DNA of 64,000 nt from positions 7,984,417-8,048,416 of the forward strand of contig OW203997.1 in assembly GCA_934047225.1 (NCBI GenBank). Reading direction: 5' to 3'. The stretch is from Ypsolopha sequella (lineage: Eukaryota; Arthropoda; Insecta; Lepidoptera; Ypsolophidae). The notes beneath the pieces are model-generated. The model saw nothing but the letters and a program-made list of their open reading frames with translations. It ran no database searches and was not told the DNA's origin. A program made the translations under genes and the position numbers. This document shows positions 1-11,307 of this stretch, in pieces (positions within the stretch are counted from its first letter, which is position 1; every line of letters begins with the position of its first letter).

Positions 1-3000
1 TTAATATCATTTTTACGGGAACAAACTAAGATACTGAACCGCACTGCACCCGCAATTACCGCTCCCGCTCCGAACCGCTCCGTTAATAATAATAACAACA
101 AAACCGGGTACAGTACCAAGTCAACCCATGCTTTTGTCTCCGCTTCGACCAATAATAATTGTTGTCCGCTATGTAAACAATTAAAACACTATAATTTATA
201 TAAGTGTCCCGAATTTGTGAAACTAGATATCGAGAAAAGATTTCAGTTCATCAAATCTAATAACGGTTGCACCAATTGTTTAAGTATTACGCATAACAAT
301 TCCGCTTGTAAATCGTCTTATAATTGCCGCCATTGTAATTGTAAACACCATTCGATGTTGTGCCGCAAACAAAATGTGATGAATACTCACACCGCGCTTG
401 GTCAAAATATTACCGTGTCTCCACGCACACATACGCAATCTTCGAGGTTGGTGGATCCTGCCGTATCGGCGACTAACACAGAACATATGACTAATGATTC
501 TCAATCCGTACCAACTGCGAGTAATAATATTTCTTTATGTAACTTACAGCCTAACTCGCAGCGTAATGAAACATGCCTTTTAGGTACAATTCAAGTGATC
601 GTGAAAGATTCTAACGGTATGTCAGTTCGTCTACGTGCGCTCTGCGACCCTGCGTCACAATCCAGTTTTTCGACGGTTTCCTGTTGTGAGAAGCTTAACT
701 TAAAATATGAGAAAATTCCCCGCGCTTTTGTTAAGGGCATCGGCTCTTCATCAAACCCAATTAAGGGTGCGACAAACCTTAAATTGTTTTCACGATTTGA
801 TGATTCGGTTTCAATTTCGCTTGACACTTATGTAATCGACCGTATTACCGACAACTTACCATCGGTGCAGGTCGATTTGTCTACGCTTTCATATTTAAAA
901 GGTATCACACTTGCTGATGAAACCTTTTACTTACCGGGCGAGATTGATATTCTTATCGGTGCATCTTTATTCGCGGATATCTTGTTATCAGGCCGCGTCT
1001 CTGGTCCCCCGGGTACGCCGACGGGATTTCAGACCATCTTCGGTTTTACGCTAATTGGTAATACGCCTGTTTACCAAAATACCGCATGTTCAATTTCGTT
1101 ATGCTCTTATATGGAGATTGAACCGCCAATAGATTTTATTTTACAAAAATTTTGGCAATTAGAAGAGGTGCATTGTGAACCTGCTTCTAGTCCCGCAAAT
1201 GATGAATGTGAAAAATTATTTATTAACAATGTGTCACGTGACCCCGCTGGTCGCTATTCGGTTTCTTTACCGTTCGCACGGAATCCTAACATACTAGGAA
1301 ACTCGTACCATCACGCAAAAAAGTGTTTTATGTCTCTTGAGCGTAGGTTTGTTTCTAACGCAGATTTACGTTCCGAGTATAACAATATAATAAATGAATA
1401 CCTAACTAAAGGTTACATATCCCCGCTTCATAATGATGACCAATTATCTCTTGGTTATTATATTCCGCATCATCCCGTAGTGCGTGTTGATAAATCAACG
1501 ACAAAGGTGCGTATTTGTATGAATGCCAGTACTAAGACTGACTCCGCTGATGGTACTCGTGTCTCATTAAATGACACGCTGCACACAGGTGCTAATTTGC
1601 AAAACGATTTGTTTTTAATTTTACTTGACTTCCGCTTGTATGAAATCGCTTTTACCTCGGATATCAAACAAATGTTCTTACAAGTTTTGGTTAACGCCGA
1701 TGATCGCAAATTTCAAAAGTTTTTATACCGCTTTGACACGTGTTCACCGCTTATCGCTTATCAGTTCAATCGCGTCTGCTTTGGACTACGTAGTAGCCCT
1801 TTCCTTGCGATGAGAGTAGTCAGGAAACTCTGTGAGGATGGGAGTTCAGCGTACCCGCTCGCCGCTACTGTAGCCGCACGAAACTGTTACATGGACGACA
1901 TCTGCTATAGCACGCCCACCGTGCAGGGCTCCTTACAGCTCAGAGATGAGCTGGTAGGATTGCTTAAGGCCGGTGGCTTTGAGCTCGTCAAGTGGTCTAG
2001 TAACTGTCAACAGTTACTTGATACACTGCCTGATACTCACCGCTTAAATTCTAGTAAGAATTTTGAAGAACAAACTCAAACTCTTAAAGTTCTTGGCTTA
2101 CAGTGGTCGCCTGATTCTGACGAGTTCTCTTTTACTGTATCGCTAGATAGTCGCCCATGTACTAAACGCAATGTTTTGTCCGTGATAGCACGTCAGTACG
2201 ACGTCCTCGGCTTTACCGCTCCTGTGATCTTGTACGCAAAATTACTCTTGCAGAAAATCTGTATTTTAAAATTAGACTGGGATGAAACACTACCCTCTGA
2301 TATTGCGCAGATTTGGCAAAACTATTTGAAGGAGCTACCTGTTTTGCGGGATTTACGTATTAAACGCCACTTAGACGTGTTCCAAAATTCGAAAATTTCG
2401 ATAATATCATTTGCAGACGCAAGTGAACGTGGATACGGATGTGTCGTATATATTAGAGTACAAGATGACTCAGACACTTGCACTAGCATTCGGCTGGTAT
2501 GCGCAAAGTCAAAAGTCTGTCCGCTCAAGACCGTCAGTGTCGCCCGCCTTGAGCTTTGTGCCTCGTTACTCATGTCGAAATTAACTCGTCGTGTAGTTGA
2601 CGCTTATAAAATACGTCACAATATTGAACGTATTTACTGTTTTACCGATTCTATGGTAACTTTACACTGGATACATTCCTCACCGCACAGGTTTAAAACC
2701 TTTGTCGCGACGCGTATAACAAAAATAATATCCGCTATTCCCGCTGAATGTTTTTACCATACAGCTGGTTCTCAAAACCCGAGCGACTGTCTTTCCCGTG
2801 GTCTCACTCCCACGCAGTTGATGAGTCACCCGCTCTGGTTCACTGGACCTGCTTGGCTTTATCTGGACGCTAAAGAGTGGCCAATCAAAACAATAGAATC
2901 AGCTTCTATTGAAGAAAACTTGCCGGAATCAAAAACAATTTCTCTTCCCGCTTTTAGTAATGAAGAACCGCATCCACTTCTTTCTCTTTCGGAAAGAATT

Positions 3001-4443
3001 TCGTCATGGCTTGTGCTTTTACACACAATCATTTACATCTACCGATTTTTACGTATTTTACCGCGCTCTAATATTTTTACCGCTACCGATATGGATTTCG
3101 CTGAAGTTGCATTGATTAAAGCTCTTCAAGCATTTTATTTTCTTGATGAAATAAAAAGATTAAAGTCAAATAAACTTTGTTCTCCCGCTTTAAATCGACT
3201 ATCGCCATTTTTAGATAAAAATGGATTGTTACGCGTTGGTGGTCGACTTCGCAACACAGACATGACGTTCGATCAACAACACCCTGTGTTGTTACCTCGT
3301 AAAAATCATATTGTCGAATTGATTATCATTCATTATCATCGCAAAAATTGTCACACTGGACCAGTGGCTTTAATGTCAATAATCCGCCAAAAATTTTGGA
3401 TACTTTCCTGTCGAAATATTGTTCGTCGCGTAATACATAGCTGCAATTATTGTTTTAAGGCGAAGCCGAGACAAACCTTCCCTTTCATGGCAGATTTACC
3501 ATCATGCCGCGTTAATGAGGCTAAAGCTTTTGTCCACTGCGCTGTGGATTATTGTGGTCCTATCAGTATCACTCCGTATCGAAAACGTGGAGTCCGTCCC
3601 GTCAAATGTTACCTCTGCATATTTGTATGCCTGGTGACTCGTGCAGTTCACGTTGAATTGGCAACTGATCTTAGCACGAACACTTTTCTTTCCGCGTTCA
3701 AACGTTTTTTATCTAGACGTGGAGCAGTGTCTTTCGTATATTCAGATAATGCTACGAACTTTGTAGGCGCTAGAAATGCCCTCTCAGAAATTTACAATTT
3801 GACAAACTCCGAAGAATTTAAAACGTCTTTCGCGAATGAACTTGCCGATCATAGAATACAATGGAAATTTAATATTCCACGTAGCCCACATTTTGGGGGA
3901 CATTATGAGATATATGTCAAAGGATTTAAGACGCATTTGCATAGAGTAGTAGGTACTCAACTGTTGACCTACGAAGAATTATTAACTGTAGTTACGCAAA
4001 TAGAATGTGTCATAAATTCTCGTCCGCTTACGCTGCTGAGTGAAGATCCATCTGAACTTAGCGCGTTAACTCCTGCACATTTTCTGATGTCAACTCCTTT
4101 AAAAGAATTACCCGCTTGTAAGGTGGCTGATGAGCCAGTTAATTTATTACGTCGCTACGCGTTGCTTGATCAAATGGTAGAATCGTTTGCAAGGCGATGG
4201 AAGAATGATTATCTCCATCTTCTCCAGTCTAGAGGAAAATGGAATACACCTTCCAACCCAATCAAAATTGGATCTGTTGTCGTTGTAGTTACCGATAACA
4301 CTCCACCGCTTCAATGGCCGCTCGGTGTTATTGTAGCTGTATACCCTGGCAAAGATAATGTCATTAGGGTAGCTTCTGTCAAAACGACGACAGGTGTTTA
4401 CAAACGACCTGTCGTGCGTCTTTGCCCTCTCCCATCTCAATAA
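1..4443 (+). CDS. BEL/Pao retrotransposon Gag-Pol polyprotein, 5' end cut by window edge
   Basis: The frame is open from base 1 to a TAA at 4441-4443, so the start lies outside the window; the GTG at 217 is simply an internal valine codon. Order seen: C-terminal Gag with a cysteine-rich knuckle near 160-215 and a second Cys/His cluster at about 270-365; aspartic protease around 634-670 (LCDPASQSS, Asp at 646); reverse transcriptase with YMDD at about 1888-1899; RNase H with SFADAS near 2406; integrase with a His/Cys zinc module at about 3330-3465 and catalytic Asp (VDYCGP, ~3544), Asp (SDNATNF, ~3742) and Glu (GGHYEIY, ~3904). This is the BEL/Pao order (integrase after RNase H, no env). Cytoplasmic Gag particles, cDNA synthesis and nuclear integration are the known family roles. 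There is no frameshift or internal stop, so this copy may encode a working polyprotein. A polypurine tract and LTR follow. Confidence 0.93.
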   Translation, partial: LISFLREQTKILNRTAPAITAPAPNRSVNNNNNKTGYSTKSTHAFVSASTNNNCCPLCKQLKHYNLYKCPEFVKLDIEKRFQFIKSNNGCTNCLSITHNNSACKSSYNCRHCNCKHHSMLCRKQNVMNTHTALGQNITVSPRTHTQSSRLVDPAVSATNTEHMTNDSQSVPTASNNISLCNLQPNSQRNETCLLGTIQVIVKDSNGMSVRLRALCDPASQSSFSTVSCCEKLNLKYEKIPRAFVKGIGSSSNPIKGATNLKLFSRFDDSVSISLDTYVIDRITDNLPSVQVDLSTLSYLKGITLADETFYLPGEIDILIGASLFADILLSGRVSGPPGTPTGFQTIFGFTLIGNTPVYQNTACSISLCSYMEIEPPIDFILQKFWQLEEVHCEPASSPANDECEKLFINNVSRDPAGRYSVSLPFARNPNILGNSYHHAKKCFMSLERRFVSNADLRSEYNNIINEYLTKGYISPLHNDDQLSLGYYIPHHPVVRVDKSTTKVRICMNASTKTDSADGTRVSLNDTLHTGANLQNDLFLILLDFRLYEIAFTSDIKQMFLQVLVNADDRKFQKFLYRFDTCSPLIAYQFNRVCFGLRSSPFLAMRVVRKLCEDGSSAYPLAATVAARNCYMDDICYSTPTVQGSLQLRDELVGLLKAGGFELVKWSSNCQQLLDTLPDTHRLNSSKNFEEQTQTLKVLGLQWSPDSDEFSFTVSLDSRPCTKRNVLSVIARQYDVLGFTAPVILYAKLLLQKICILKLDWDETLPSDIAQIWQNYLKELPVLRDLRIKRHLDVFQNSKISIISFADASERGYGCVVYIRVQDDSDTCTSIRLVCAKSKVCPLKTVSVARLELCASLLMSKLTRRVVDAYKIRHNIERIYCFTDSMVTLHWIHSSPHRFKTFVATRITKIISAIPAECFYHTAGSQNPSDCLSRGLTPTQLMSHPLWFTGPAWLYLDAKEWPIKTIESASIEENLPESKTISLPAFSNEEPHPLLSLSERISSWLVLLHTIIYIYRFLRILPRSNIFTATDMDFAEVALIKALQAFYFLDEIKRLKSNKLCSPALNRLSPFLDKNGLLRVGGRLRNTDMTFDQQHPVLLPRKNHIVELIIIHYHRKNCHTGPVALMSIIRQKFWILSCRNIVRRVIHSCNYCFKAKPRQTFPFMADLPSCRVNEAKAFVHCAVDYCGPISITPYRKRGVRPVKCYLCIFVCLVTRAVHVELATDLSTNTFLSAFKRFLSRRGAVSFVYSDNATNFVGARNALSEIYNLTNSEEFKTSFANELADHRIQWKFNIPRSPHFGGHYEIYVKGFKTHLHRVVGTQLLTYEELLTVVTQIECVINSRPLTLLSEDPSELSALTPAHFLMSTPLKELPACKVADEPVNLLRRYALLDQMVESFARRWKNDYLHLLQSRGKWNTPSNPIKIGSVVVVVTDNTPPLQWPLGVIVAVYPGKDNVIRVASVKTTTGVYKRPVVRLCPLPSQ

Positions 4444-4530
4444 CTCCTTTCTTTGCCCCCGCTTCAAAATTTCGTTATTCTCTGTCTTATTTTTACTTTT
4501 CTATTCTTATTTTAAAACCAATGGTTTTAA

Positions 4531-4543
4531 CGCCGGGGGCAAA
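4531..4543 (+). other. Polypurine tract of the + strand BEL/Pao element
   Basis: The G-rich CGCCGGGGGCAAA lies directly before a TGTTCGCGCC LTR start, about 90 bp after the polyprotein stop. In LTR retrotransposons this tract primes plus-strand DNA synthesis. The call rests on position and purine content. Confidence 0.55.
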
Positions 4544-5108
4544 TGTTCGCGCCACTTCTTGTGGCTCTCATACTGCGGGGTAGTTGTGAATTAATATTTT
4601 CAACTGTCATTTTCGCTGCATCTCCACCCGCTTAGTTTTGGACGCAAATCAAGCAGTCGTCAATCAGAAGCCTTTCACGCCGGAGGTATACGCTGATTGT
4701 CATTCGACTAGGTCCTACCTCGACCCTACCGCCCGCCATTTTGAGATCGCACCCGCTGTGCGCCTCATTTTCATCTATTACTATTACGAAGAAAATTAGC
4801 CGAGAAGAGCGCAACCAGGCACGAAGAGGAAGAAGAAAACCATCTTGGAGAACACCAGAGACTTGGTGGCTCAGGCGAAGCGTGGTTTGTGGTGCATGCA
4901 GCTCCTTCCCAAGGTCAGATCTTTCATCTTCGTAATTATTTCTCTTCACTTCCCGCTATTTTTAAAACCTATGGTGATACAAAGCACTGCCGTCATATCG
5001 CGTGCTCACTTTTCTTTCTGCGTTTCTATACTTCAATAATGTTAATTTTAGGTAATATCAAAGAAGAAAAAGTAGTACTACGTAATATACCTGTTCTGCC
5101 TTGTACAT
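4544..5108 (+). repeat. 3' LTR of the + strand BEL/Pao element (right end approximate)
   Basis: The sequence begins TGTTCGCGCC right after the polypurine tract, the usual BEL/Pao LTR start. The 5' LTR lies outside the window, so the right end cannot be fixed by comparison. A TGTACA at about 5103-5108 is one candidate end. The LTR must stop before about 5177, where an unrelated dispersed repeat begins. It contains a CCGCCATTTTGAG motif near 4732. The short ORFs in it look accidental. Confidence 0.6.
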
Positions 5109-5176
5109 ATATAATGGTTCTGCCTGGTTTCTTTTTATTTTGTTATTCTGTATTTTATTTCTATTTTTATTAGGTC

Positions 5177-5565
5177 TTTACATAAAATATGAAATTGCTG
5201 TTTCCTATAAAGAATTTGAAGGAAACTCAATTTTCGGTACTAAAATTTTTGCATTTTTTTTAGAAATGACAAATCCAAATGATGTAGTTTCTTTTGTGTA
5301 TGAATGAGACAATATTAAGCTAACAGCAACATAGATTAAATTTTTTTAAAATTTTCAGCTTTAAAAAATTGTTACGAATCTTATCATGGAAATCGATGGC
5401 ATTTAAGACGAACTGTTTTTTCTTATTTAATTTTTATAATCAAACTGAAACTAAAAATGTGAAACCTTTAAATCAACTTTCAAACAAAAAACAAATAATT
5501 GAAAAAGCTATTGAATTACAGGAATTATGAACTCCTGAATCTGTAAGAAAATTTCGGCAATTTCA
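5177..5565 (+). repeat. Dispersed repeat, family A copy 1
   Basis: This stretch is clearly related, with many substitutions and small indels, to the reverse complement of 50,491-50,775. Shared blocks include GAAGGAAACTCAATTTTC, CTTTCAAACAAAAAACAAAT and GAAAATTTCGGCAA. No coding potential or terminal repeats were recognised. It is probably a non-autonomous repeat or an untranslated segment of a larger element. Confidence 0.6.
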
Positions 5566-6345
5566 TACTATTATTTCCTCGCATTAGTAATGAAAAGCAG
5601 AGTGTTCAACACGGGTGTAAGTAAACAATTACACCCTCAAACTATAAGGAGGTGCAAACCTATGCATAGACGCAGTGAAAGCCTATTTCAATTGTATCTG
5701 GAAAAGTTAGGCTTTTTGATCTCAATGCCTCATTTTTGTTAGAAAGTTGTTTATTTTTAGTGCTTGCTTCTCACAATTAATCGCTCACTGTTCTTACGAC
5801 ACTGCATGCCCAATCTACTCCACAATCTTTAAAGAAAGACCAATTCGTGTGTGAGAATTATTTAATCGTCAATTAAATTATACTCAAGTTTCCAAAACAT
5901 TAACATAAGATATCGACTCCTTTCACTGCATCAGACCCAAATAATCTGTCTTAAAATCAATAATTTTATTACAAAAAACTTAACATGGAATTTTGTTTTG
6001 AAACCAGATTCCATCACACTATTACGTATAGCACACTATAGGTATTATCTGTAACACTATTAACCTACCGTTTTTTGCAGATGAGTGCTCGGTGTAAAGT
6101 GGGCAACTATGGTATTTTACTTCACAAATTCAATTCAATTATTGACCGATATGAACACGACAGCCAGTCGATGCGGAGTTGTGACTGAATTGTGTTTCGT
6201 AGCGACATTATGTTTATAACACAGCCTTATGGTAATTTTCAAGTTCTATGTCGTTCAAAACATCAGTGCGTCAGGTTTTGTAGGCAGGGAGCTCAATGTT
6301 GATATAAGTTGATTGTTGGTAGATACTACAGATGTTCTATCACAA
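5566..6345. other. No gene recognised
   Basis: AT-rich sequence with no long ORF. A small inverted pair (GGGTGTAA ... TTACACCC) occurs near 5614-5637. Nothing else could be assigned. Confidence 0.5.
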
Positions 6346-6490
6346 GAAGTCCGGTTAGCTATGGTTGTAGTGCGTGCACACACACTCTTTTCTAGTGTGC
6401 GTAACCCCAGGAACGCTGCAAAACGTGTAACACAAACAAAACGCGCTTATTTCTACACGTCACTACTACAACCATAGCCAAATGGACTTC
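6346..6490. mobile_element. Short inverted-repeat element (MITE-like), ~145 bp
   Basis: The left end GAAGTCCGGTTAGCTATGG and the right end are imperfect inverted copies; both arms contain GCTATGGTTGTAGT in opposite orientation. The interior has no ORF. A clear target duplication was not seen, so the superfamily is unknown. Confidence 0.55.
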
Positions 6491-7155
6491 GTAAGATAGA
6501 TCATCTGTATCCAATTACCCACTTCTACATTATTCTAACAATTTTCATAAACTCATAACTGAAGACTGTGGAATACAAATTGTTAAACGCTTTAGAGGAG
6601 GATTGTTGTCTATTTGCGAATTAGTCCACTTAGTTCCACTTCTAGAAGTTCTAGAAAATTATTGAAGCCTAAATCAAAAAAGGAACTATTCTTTATTTGT
6701 GCTTGACGTTTTTCAACAATGATAAAGCGTTTGTAACTTACAAATATCGTTACTGTTTTTTTTTTAAATCTCTTTTCGTAAGTAGAGCTTTCAGTATGAA
6801 AATCATATTTTTTTTTATTAGTTGTCTGAGCTCCCGGACTTTCATCGTCTATAAAACTTATGAATCTGATTTAAGCATTGTAGCGCGTGGTTTGTAAACA
6901 ACTTTACTATAGATATTTAATACTTTGCACAATATTGTGAAATACATTATTTTGAGCCGGAGTACCATAAACTACGTACTCAGGCAGACACGCGTTTTCT
7001 TTAAATTATTGAACCATAATAATGAGGTCAATTTGGTCGCAGAGGATCTCCAAATTAAATGATCGATTACTTTTGCGGCTGAAAACCCTTGACAGCTAAA
7101 ACTATTTTGCTTTAAAATAAAAGCTCATACCATAGAACCTCATTGTACATAAATA
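6491..7155. other. No gene recognised
   Basis: AT-rich DNA without a credible ORF, inverted repeat or known repeat end. Confidence 0.4.
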
Positions 7156-7416
7156 TGAAAAAACCGGCCAAGCGCGAGTCGGACTCGCGCACGAAGGGTT
7201 CCGTACCATTTGTTGCATGGGAGCCCCTTTAAACATTAATTTTATTCTGTTTTTTAGTATTTGTTGTTATAGCGGCAACAGAAATATATCATCTGTGAAA
7301 ATTTCAACTGTCTGACTATCACGGTTCATGAGATACAGCCTGGTGACAGACGGACAGCGGAGTCTTATTAGTAATAGGGTCCCGTTGGTTACCCTTTGGG
7401 TACGGAACCCTAAAAA
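7156..7416 (+). repeat. Lepidopteran 'GGTTCCGTA' dispersed repeat
   Basis: It starts with ACCGGCCAAGCGCGAGTCGG followed by a GGGTTCCGTACC block, and ends with GACAGACGGACAGCGGAGTC and GGGTACGGAACCCTAAAA. This arrangement is very common in moth and butterfly genomes. Related pieces lie at 49,519-50,155, 51,926-52,027 and 60,440-60,657. It is non-coding; the mobilising partner is not known from this sequence. Confidence 0.7.
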
Positions 7417-7557
7417 CGATGATAAACTCAGGAATGTAGTCGTTACTACTTTCATAAACCTGATCTAGATTTCTATGCGACATAACTTAAATATTACTCT
7501 TGCACGTACAGTGGTGCCCAAATTAATGGGGACACTGCACATTTTTTTATATTCATG

Positions 7558-7808
7558 TATAGTACATTTCAAATACCATGGCCCGATTCCACTTAAGACG
7601 GTCATTAGGTGTTAACAATAGGATTAGTGATAACAAAAGATACCTGGCCAGACCCTTTTGCGGTGTGGTATTTAGTTACATACAGATTGCACCGACGCGA
7701 CGCGTGCCAATTTGAAGTGCTCCAAATTAGATAACAAAAGGCAAACATTATGAGCCCCATTGTTAAGTTTCAAGTGGAATCGGGCCATGGTATTTGAAAT
7801 GTACTATA
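7558..7808. mobile_element. MITE with perfect 37-bp terminal inverted repeats
   Basis: Bases 7558-7594 and 7772-7808 are exact reverse complements (outer end TATAGTACATTTCAAATACC). The outermost TA on each side can be read as a TA target duplication, which would fit the Tc1/mariner superfamily. There is no ORF inside. The perfect arms suggest a recent insertion. Confidence 0.75.
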
Positions 7809-8720
7809 CCTAAAATGGTAACGCCTAACAAATAAGTAGGCACCCTCTGAGTACGGATCCCGACTTCTGATAAATCTGATAAATTTCAAACTTGTATATT
7901 ACCGTTTTTAAGATAGATCTGGAACACTATGTTTATATACAAACTATGTATCCCGTGAACATTTTATCTGGCTACCTATTACGGCTGAAGTTGTAAACCC
8001 CTGTGACCGTTTGGACGTTTGGTGACCACTTCTATAAATTACTTTTCAATGCATGTGCTCGTAAAGGCCCACTTTTTATGCATCAAAACCGAACAAAAAG
8101 TCTATTATTTTGCCCTAGGCCTTTATTATTATTATTTTTTTTATTTATTTACAATGGTTGGCTAACCTGAAGACTTTCCTGTGTACCATAGATGTTATAC
8201 TTTTTTTCCACTCTTTAACGGCTCTGGATACAGTCCTTTTGAGCCAAATTTGAGCCAAAGTTCACAAGATTATATTTGTTTTCATTTCCTCACACTATGC
8301 ATTGAAAAACGTAGTATGATACACGGGCGTGAAAGCAATAAATTACTCGGTTACGTTTAAAACACTCGCTACGCTCGTGTTTTAAATCGTCCTCGTAATT
8401 GGTTCCTTTGCGCCCTTGTACTACTATTACGACCACTTCTTGTTCGCACCACTTGTGGATAAGAAGTATAAGAACGGACAGACAGTACTGTCGGCTTAGT
8501 AATAGCACTTTATATTCTCTGGTAATAGGCTCACGTTTGACACTCTTAAATATATAAATAAAATAGTTCTTTATTGAGGTTACGAAGACCCATTGTAAAA
8601 AAAACACGTGAAAATACATTAAAAATACACATTTTAAATAACAAAAATCAAATAAAAAATTGGGATAAGATTATTTACAATAATTGTACTAAATTAATTA
8701 TTATTTTTTATTAGCTAAGC

Positions 8721-8763
8721 AAAATTTGACAATCCAATCCTTCAACATAGGATTGTCAAATTT
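8721..8763. repeat. Short hairpin
   Basis: AAATTTGACAATCC and its reverse complement flank a loop of about 14 bases. Whether this has a function cannot be told. Confidence 0.45.
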
Positions 8764-9263
8764 ACCAGAAAATGTCCTCAGAATGTCGCTGTCGCTGGTT
8801 CTGCGTATAATCGACGCGAATCGTTTGTGCATGATCGCAAAAAAGTCATCGGTGTGCGCTTCCGCAAACATTATCGAAAACAAGGTACGGAACGCTAAAA
8901 ATAGTAAGAGCTAAAATTCTGAAGAATTTATCTAGATATAGATTACAAAATATGTGTCCCTATTCATTTGGACACCCACGGTATATTTAAACTTAAACTT
9001 AAAGGTAATCTGTTCTGAATGACAATGAATGAAAAAAAGTTTGTATTTCATAATTTCTCACACAAAAACCTTGTCCCCAACAAAGCGAGAGTGGAAATTT
9101 TCCACTTTTGCTTCGAATAAGCCAGTAGGTGCAGTGAGGACAGTCGAGCGATAACACTATACCCGTAATATTTGTTCAGATGTCTTTGGAGACGATACAT
9201 TACTTTACTTTTAAAATTAAATACACTTTAACAGCTTTTAACGTTTTTTGTTTTTTTAAAAAC

Positions 9264-9447
9264 GTAAATATACTGATAAATATGATAATACAAATATAAC
9301 GTAATCTCAAGATATATTTCGGGTCCGACCTGGACCCGGCATAAGTTGAGCTTTAATAAAAAAAAAAATAAAAAAAAATATATATATATGTATATATATC
9401 TTGAGATTACGTTATATTTGTATTATCATATTTATCAGTATATTTAC
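9264..9447. mobile_element. MITE with perfect 54-bp terminal inverted repeats
   Basis: Bases 9264-9317 and 9394-9447 are exact reverse complements (outer end GTAAATATACTGATAAATAT). The ~76-bp middle contains a CGGGTCCGACCTGGACCCGG near-palindrome followed by A-rich and AT-repeat sequence. It is non-coding and nested inside the larger inverted-repeat structure. Confidence 0.75.
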
Positions 9448-10128
9448 TTTATTTTTAGTTATTTTTATTTTTATTAGGGTTCGCTGTACCTTTTATGGTA
9501 CTTAGCAATAAGGTTTTTATTTTAATACATGTAAAGTGGAGACCGCATCAAGTAAGACACATTGGACTTTGTACTGTAACATATAGCTAGACAATATGTT
9601 AGGTTTAGGTAAGGCTAGGTATTAAGTTAAAAGACTATTTGTTCGTATTTAGTTGGCAATAGATAACCTTTATGGATCGACATACGTCGCATTGATTGAT
9701 TTTTTTTCGTGTTTTGCAAAAATAAATACAGATCGAGTATAAAAGATCTTTCAAACAAAACACGAGGAAGATTCCTTATAGAGTCCCATCGATGTGAAGG
9801 TGACTATCCATGAAGAGTCCTTAAATATATCTTCTAGAATCCTGGTGAGGAGAAGTTGATTCTCCATAATATTCTTCCTGGAGTCCTCGAGGAGTAAAAT
9901 ACCACCAATCACGATAAGCGAGTGCTCTACGAGGTTCAGAGCTGCATGTGTTTATTAGTGGAAAATATATAAAAAATAATTAAAATAAGAAGTCAAAGCG
10001 AAACGAAGTCGTATCATTCGAGAAAGATCCTGCTAGATCCCGTGAGGAGTGACTGCATCGTATATTCTTCTCCGTAGGGGCTAATTTCGTACTGCAATGT
10101 GGTCTCCACTGTACAGATAGATAGATAG

Positions 10129-10389
10129 CAGTGGCGTGCATAGAACTTTTTTCCGGAAAAGCAATCAGAAGGTCAAGTACGACAATAAAAAAAATATGAA
10201 AAATTTTTAAGGACACTTTGAAAAAAAAAGTTTGTATGACGCCAGGGTAGGCACTGCCTTTCCTAGAGTGAACATTTTCATACAAACTTTTTTTTTTCAA
10301 AGTGTTATTTAAATTTTTTCATATTTTTTTTATTGTCGTACTTGACCTTCTGATTGCTTTTCCGGAAAAAAGTTCTGTGCACGCCACTG
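10129..10389. mobile_element. MITE with CAGTGGCGTGCA ends, inserted in a GATA microsatellite
   Basis: Both ends carry CAGTGGCGTGCA(T/C)AGAAC in opposite orientation, and the arms continue for roughly 80 bp with CGGAAAAGCAATCAGAAGG. It sits inside an (AGAT)n run, so an 8-bp duplication is possible but cannot be separated from the repeat. CAGTG-type ends are common in hAT elements; that assignment is inference. Confidence 0.7.
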
Positions 10390-10635
10390 ATAGATAGATA
10401 GATAGATAACTTCTTTATTCCATTTCCACAGCATTACACGACAAAGAAAACAAAAAATACACATTTAACAATTAAACATTTAAAAAAGAAAAAAAATAAT
10501 AACACAACTAAAACTAATAAATAATGTAAGTGCTGTGGTAGTGGAAAAGGTCCTCAACTCAGCATAATGCAGAGGCAAGCCACTGCGCTGATTTTCAGTT
10601 GAGGCCCGTTTCCAAAACCGACCTTATGCTATATA

Positions 10636-10853
10636 TACAGACAGCAAAGGAGATAAGTAACCAGGCCCATCGCACACACTTTGATCCTAAGAACCACAGG
10701 TGAATGATAGATGAGATGTAAATACTTGGTCAATATATACACACATGCACTATTTATTAAGTATTTTTTATATCACCAATAACTCACCTGTGGGTCTTAG
10801 GATCAGTCAGTGTTTGCGCTGAGCCTGGTTACTTATCTCCTTTGCTGTCTGTA
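10636..10853. mobile_element. MITE with ACAGACAGCAAAGGAG ends
   Basis: The left end TACAGACAGCAAAGGAGATA and the right end are inverted copies, continuing imperfectly through GATCCTAAGA(C)CCACAGGTGA. TA flanks both ends. There is no ORF. Confidence 0.65.
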
Positions 10854-11307
10854 CTATAGGATCTAAAACAATGTGCTGAAATAGAATTACCAACTGATCG
10901 TAATGAACAATAGTAGTTTATGCTACAAAGGCGCAAAGGAATAAATTACGAGGACGATTTAAAACACGAGCGTAGCGAGTGTTTTAAAGGTAACCGAGTA
11001 ATTTATTGCTCTTACGCCCGCCCGTGTATCATACTACGTTTTTCAATGCATAGTGTGAGGAAATGAAAACAAATATAATCTTGTGAACTTTAAATTATGA
11101 TTGGCTCAAAAGGATTGTATCCAGAGCCGTTAAACAGTGGAAAAAAAGTATAACATCTATGGTACACAGGAAAGGCTGCAGGTTAGCCAACCATTACAAA
11201 CAAATAAAAAAAAAATAATAATAATAAAGCCCTAGGGCAAAATAATCGACTTTCTGTTCGGTTTTGATACATAAAAAGTGGGCCTTTACGAGCACATGCA
11301 TTGAAAA

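Larger units (their letters stand above)
8043..11307. mobile_element. Large inverted-repeat structure, arms ~375 bp, with nested insertions
   Basis: The arms 8043-8415 and 10,927-11,307 are inverted, closely similar copies. The outer ends read TTTTCAATGCATGTGCTCG on the left and its complement on the right. Both contain the GTTTTAAA/CTCGCTACGCTCGTGTTTTAAA block. The ~2.5-kb interior has no transposase but holds smaller inverted-repeat elements at 9264-9447, 10,129-10,389 and 10,636-10,853. No target duplication was found at the outer ends. It may be a foldback-type or non-autonomous DNA transposon, or two copies of one repeat in opposite orientation. Confidence 0.6.

Noticed and set aside
8701..8883. 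Overlapping 60-codon ORFs on both strands
   Set aside because: Partly generated by an imperfect hairpin; no pattern recognised.
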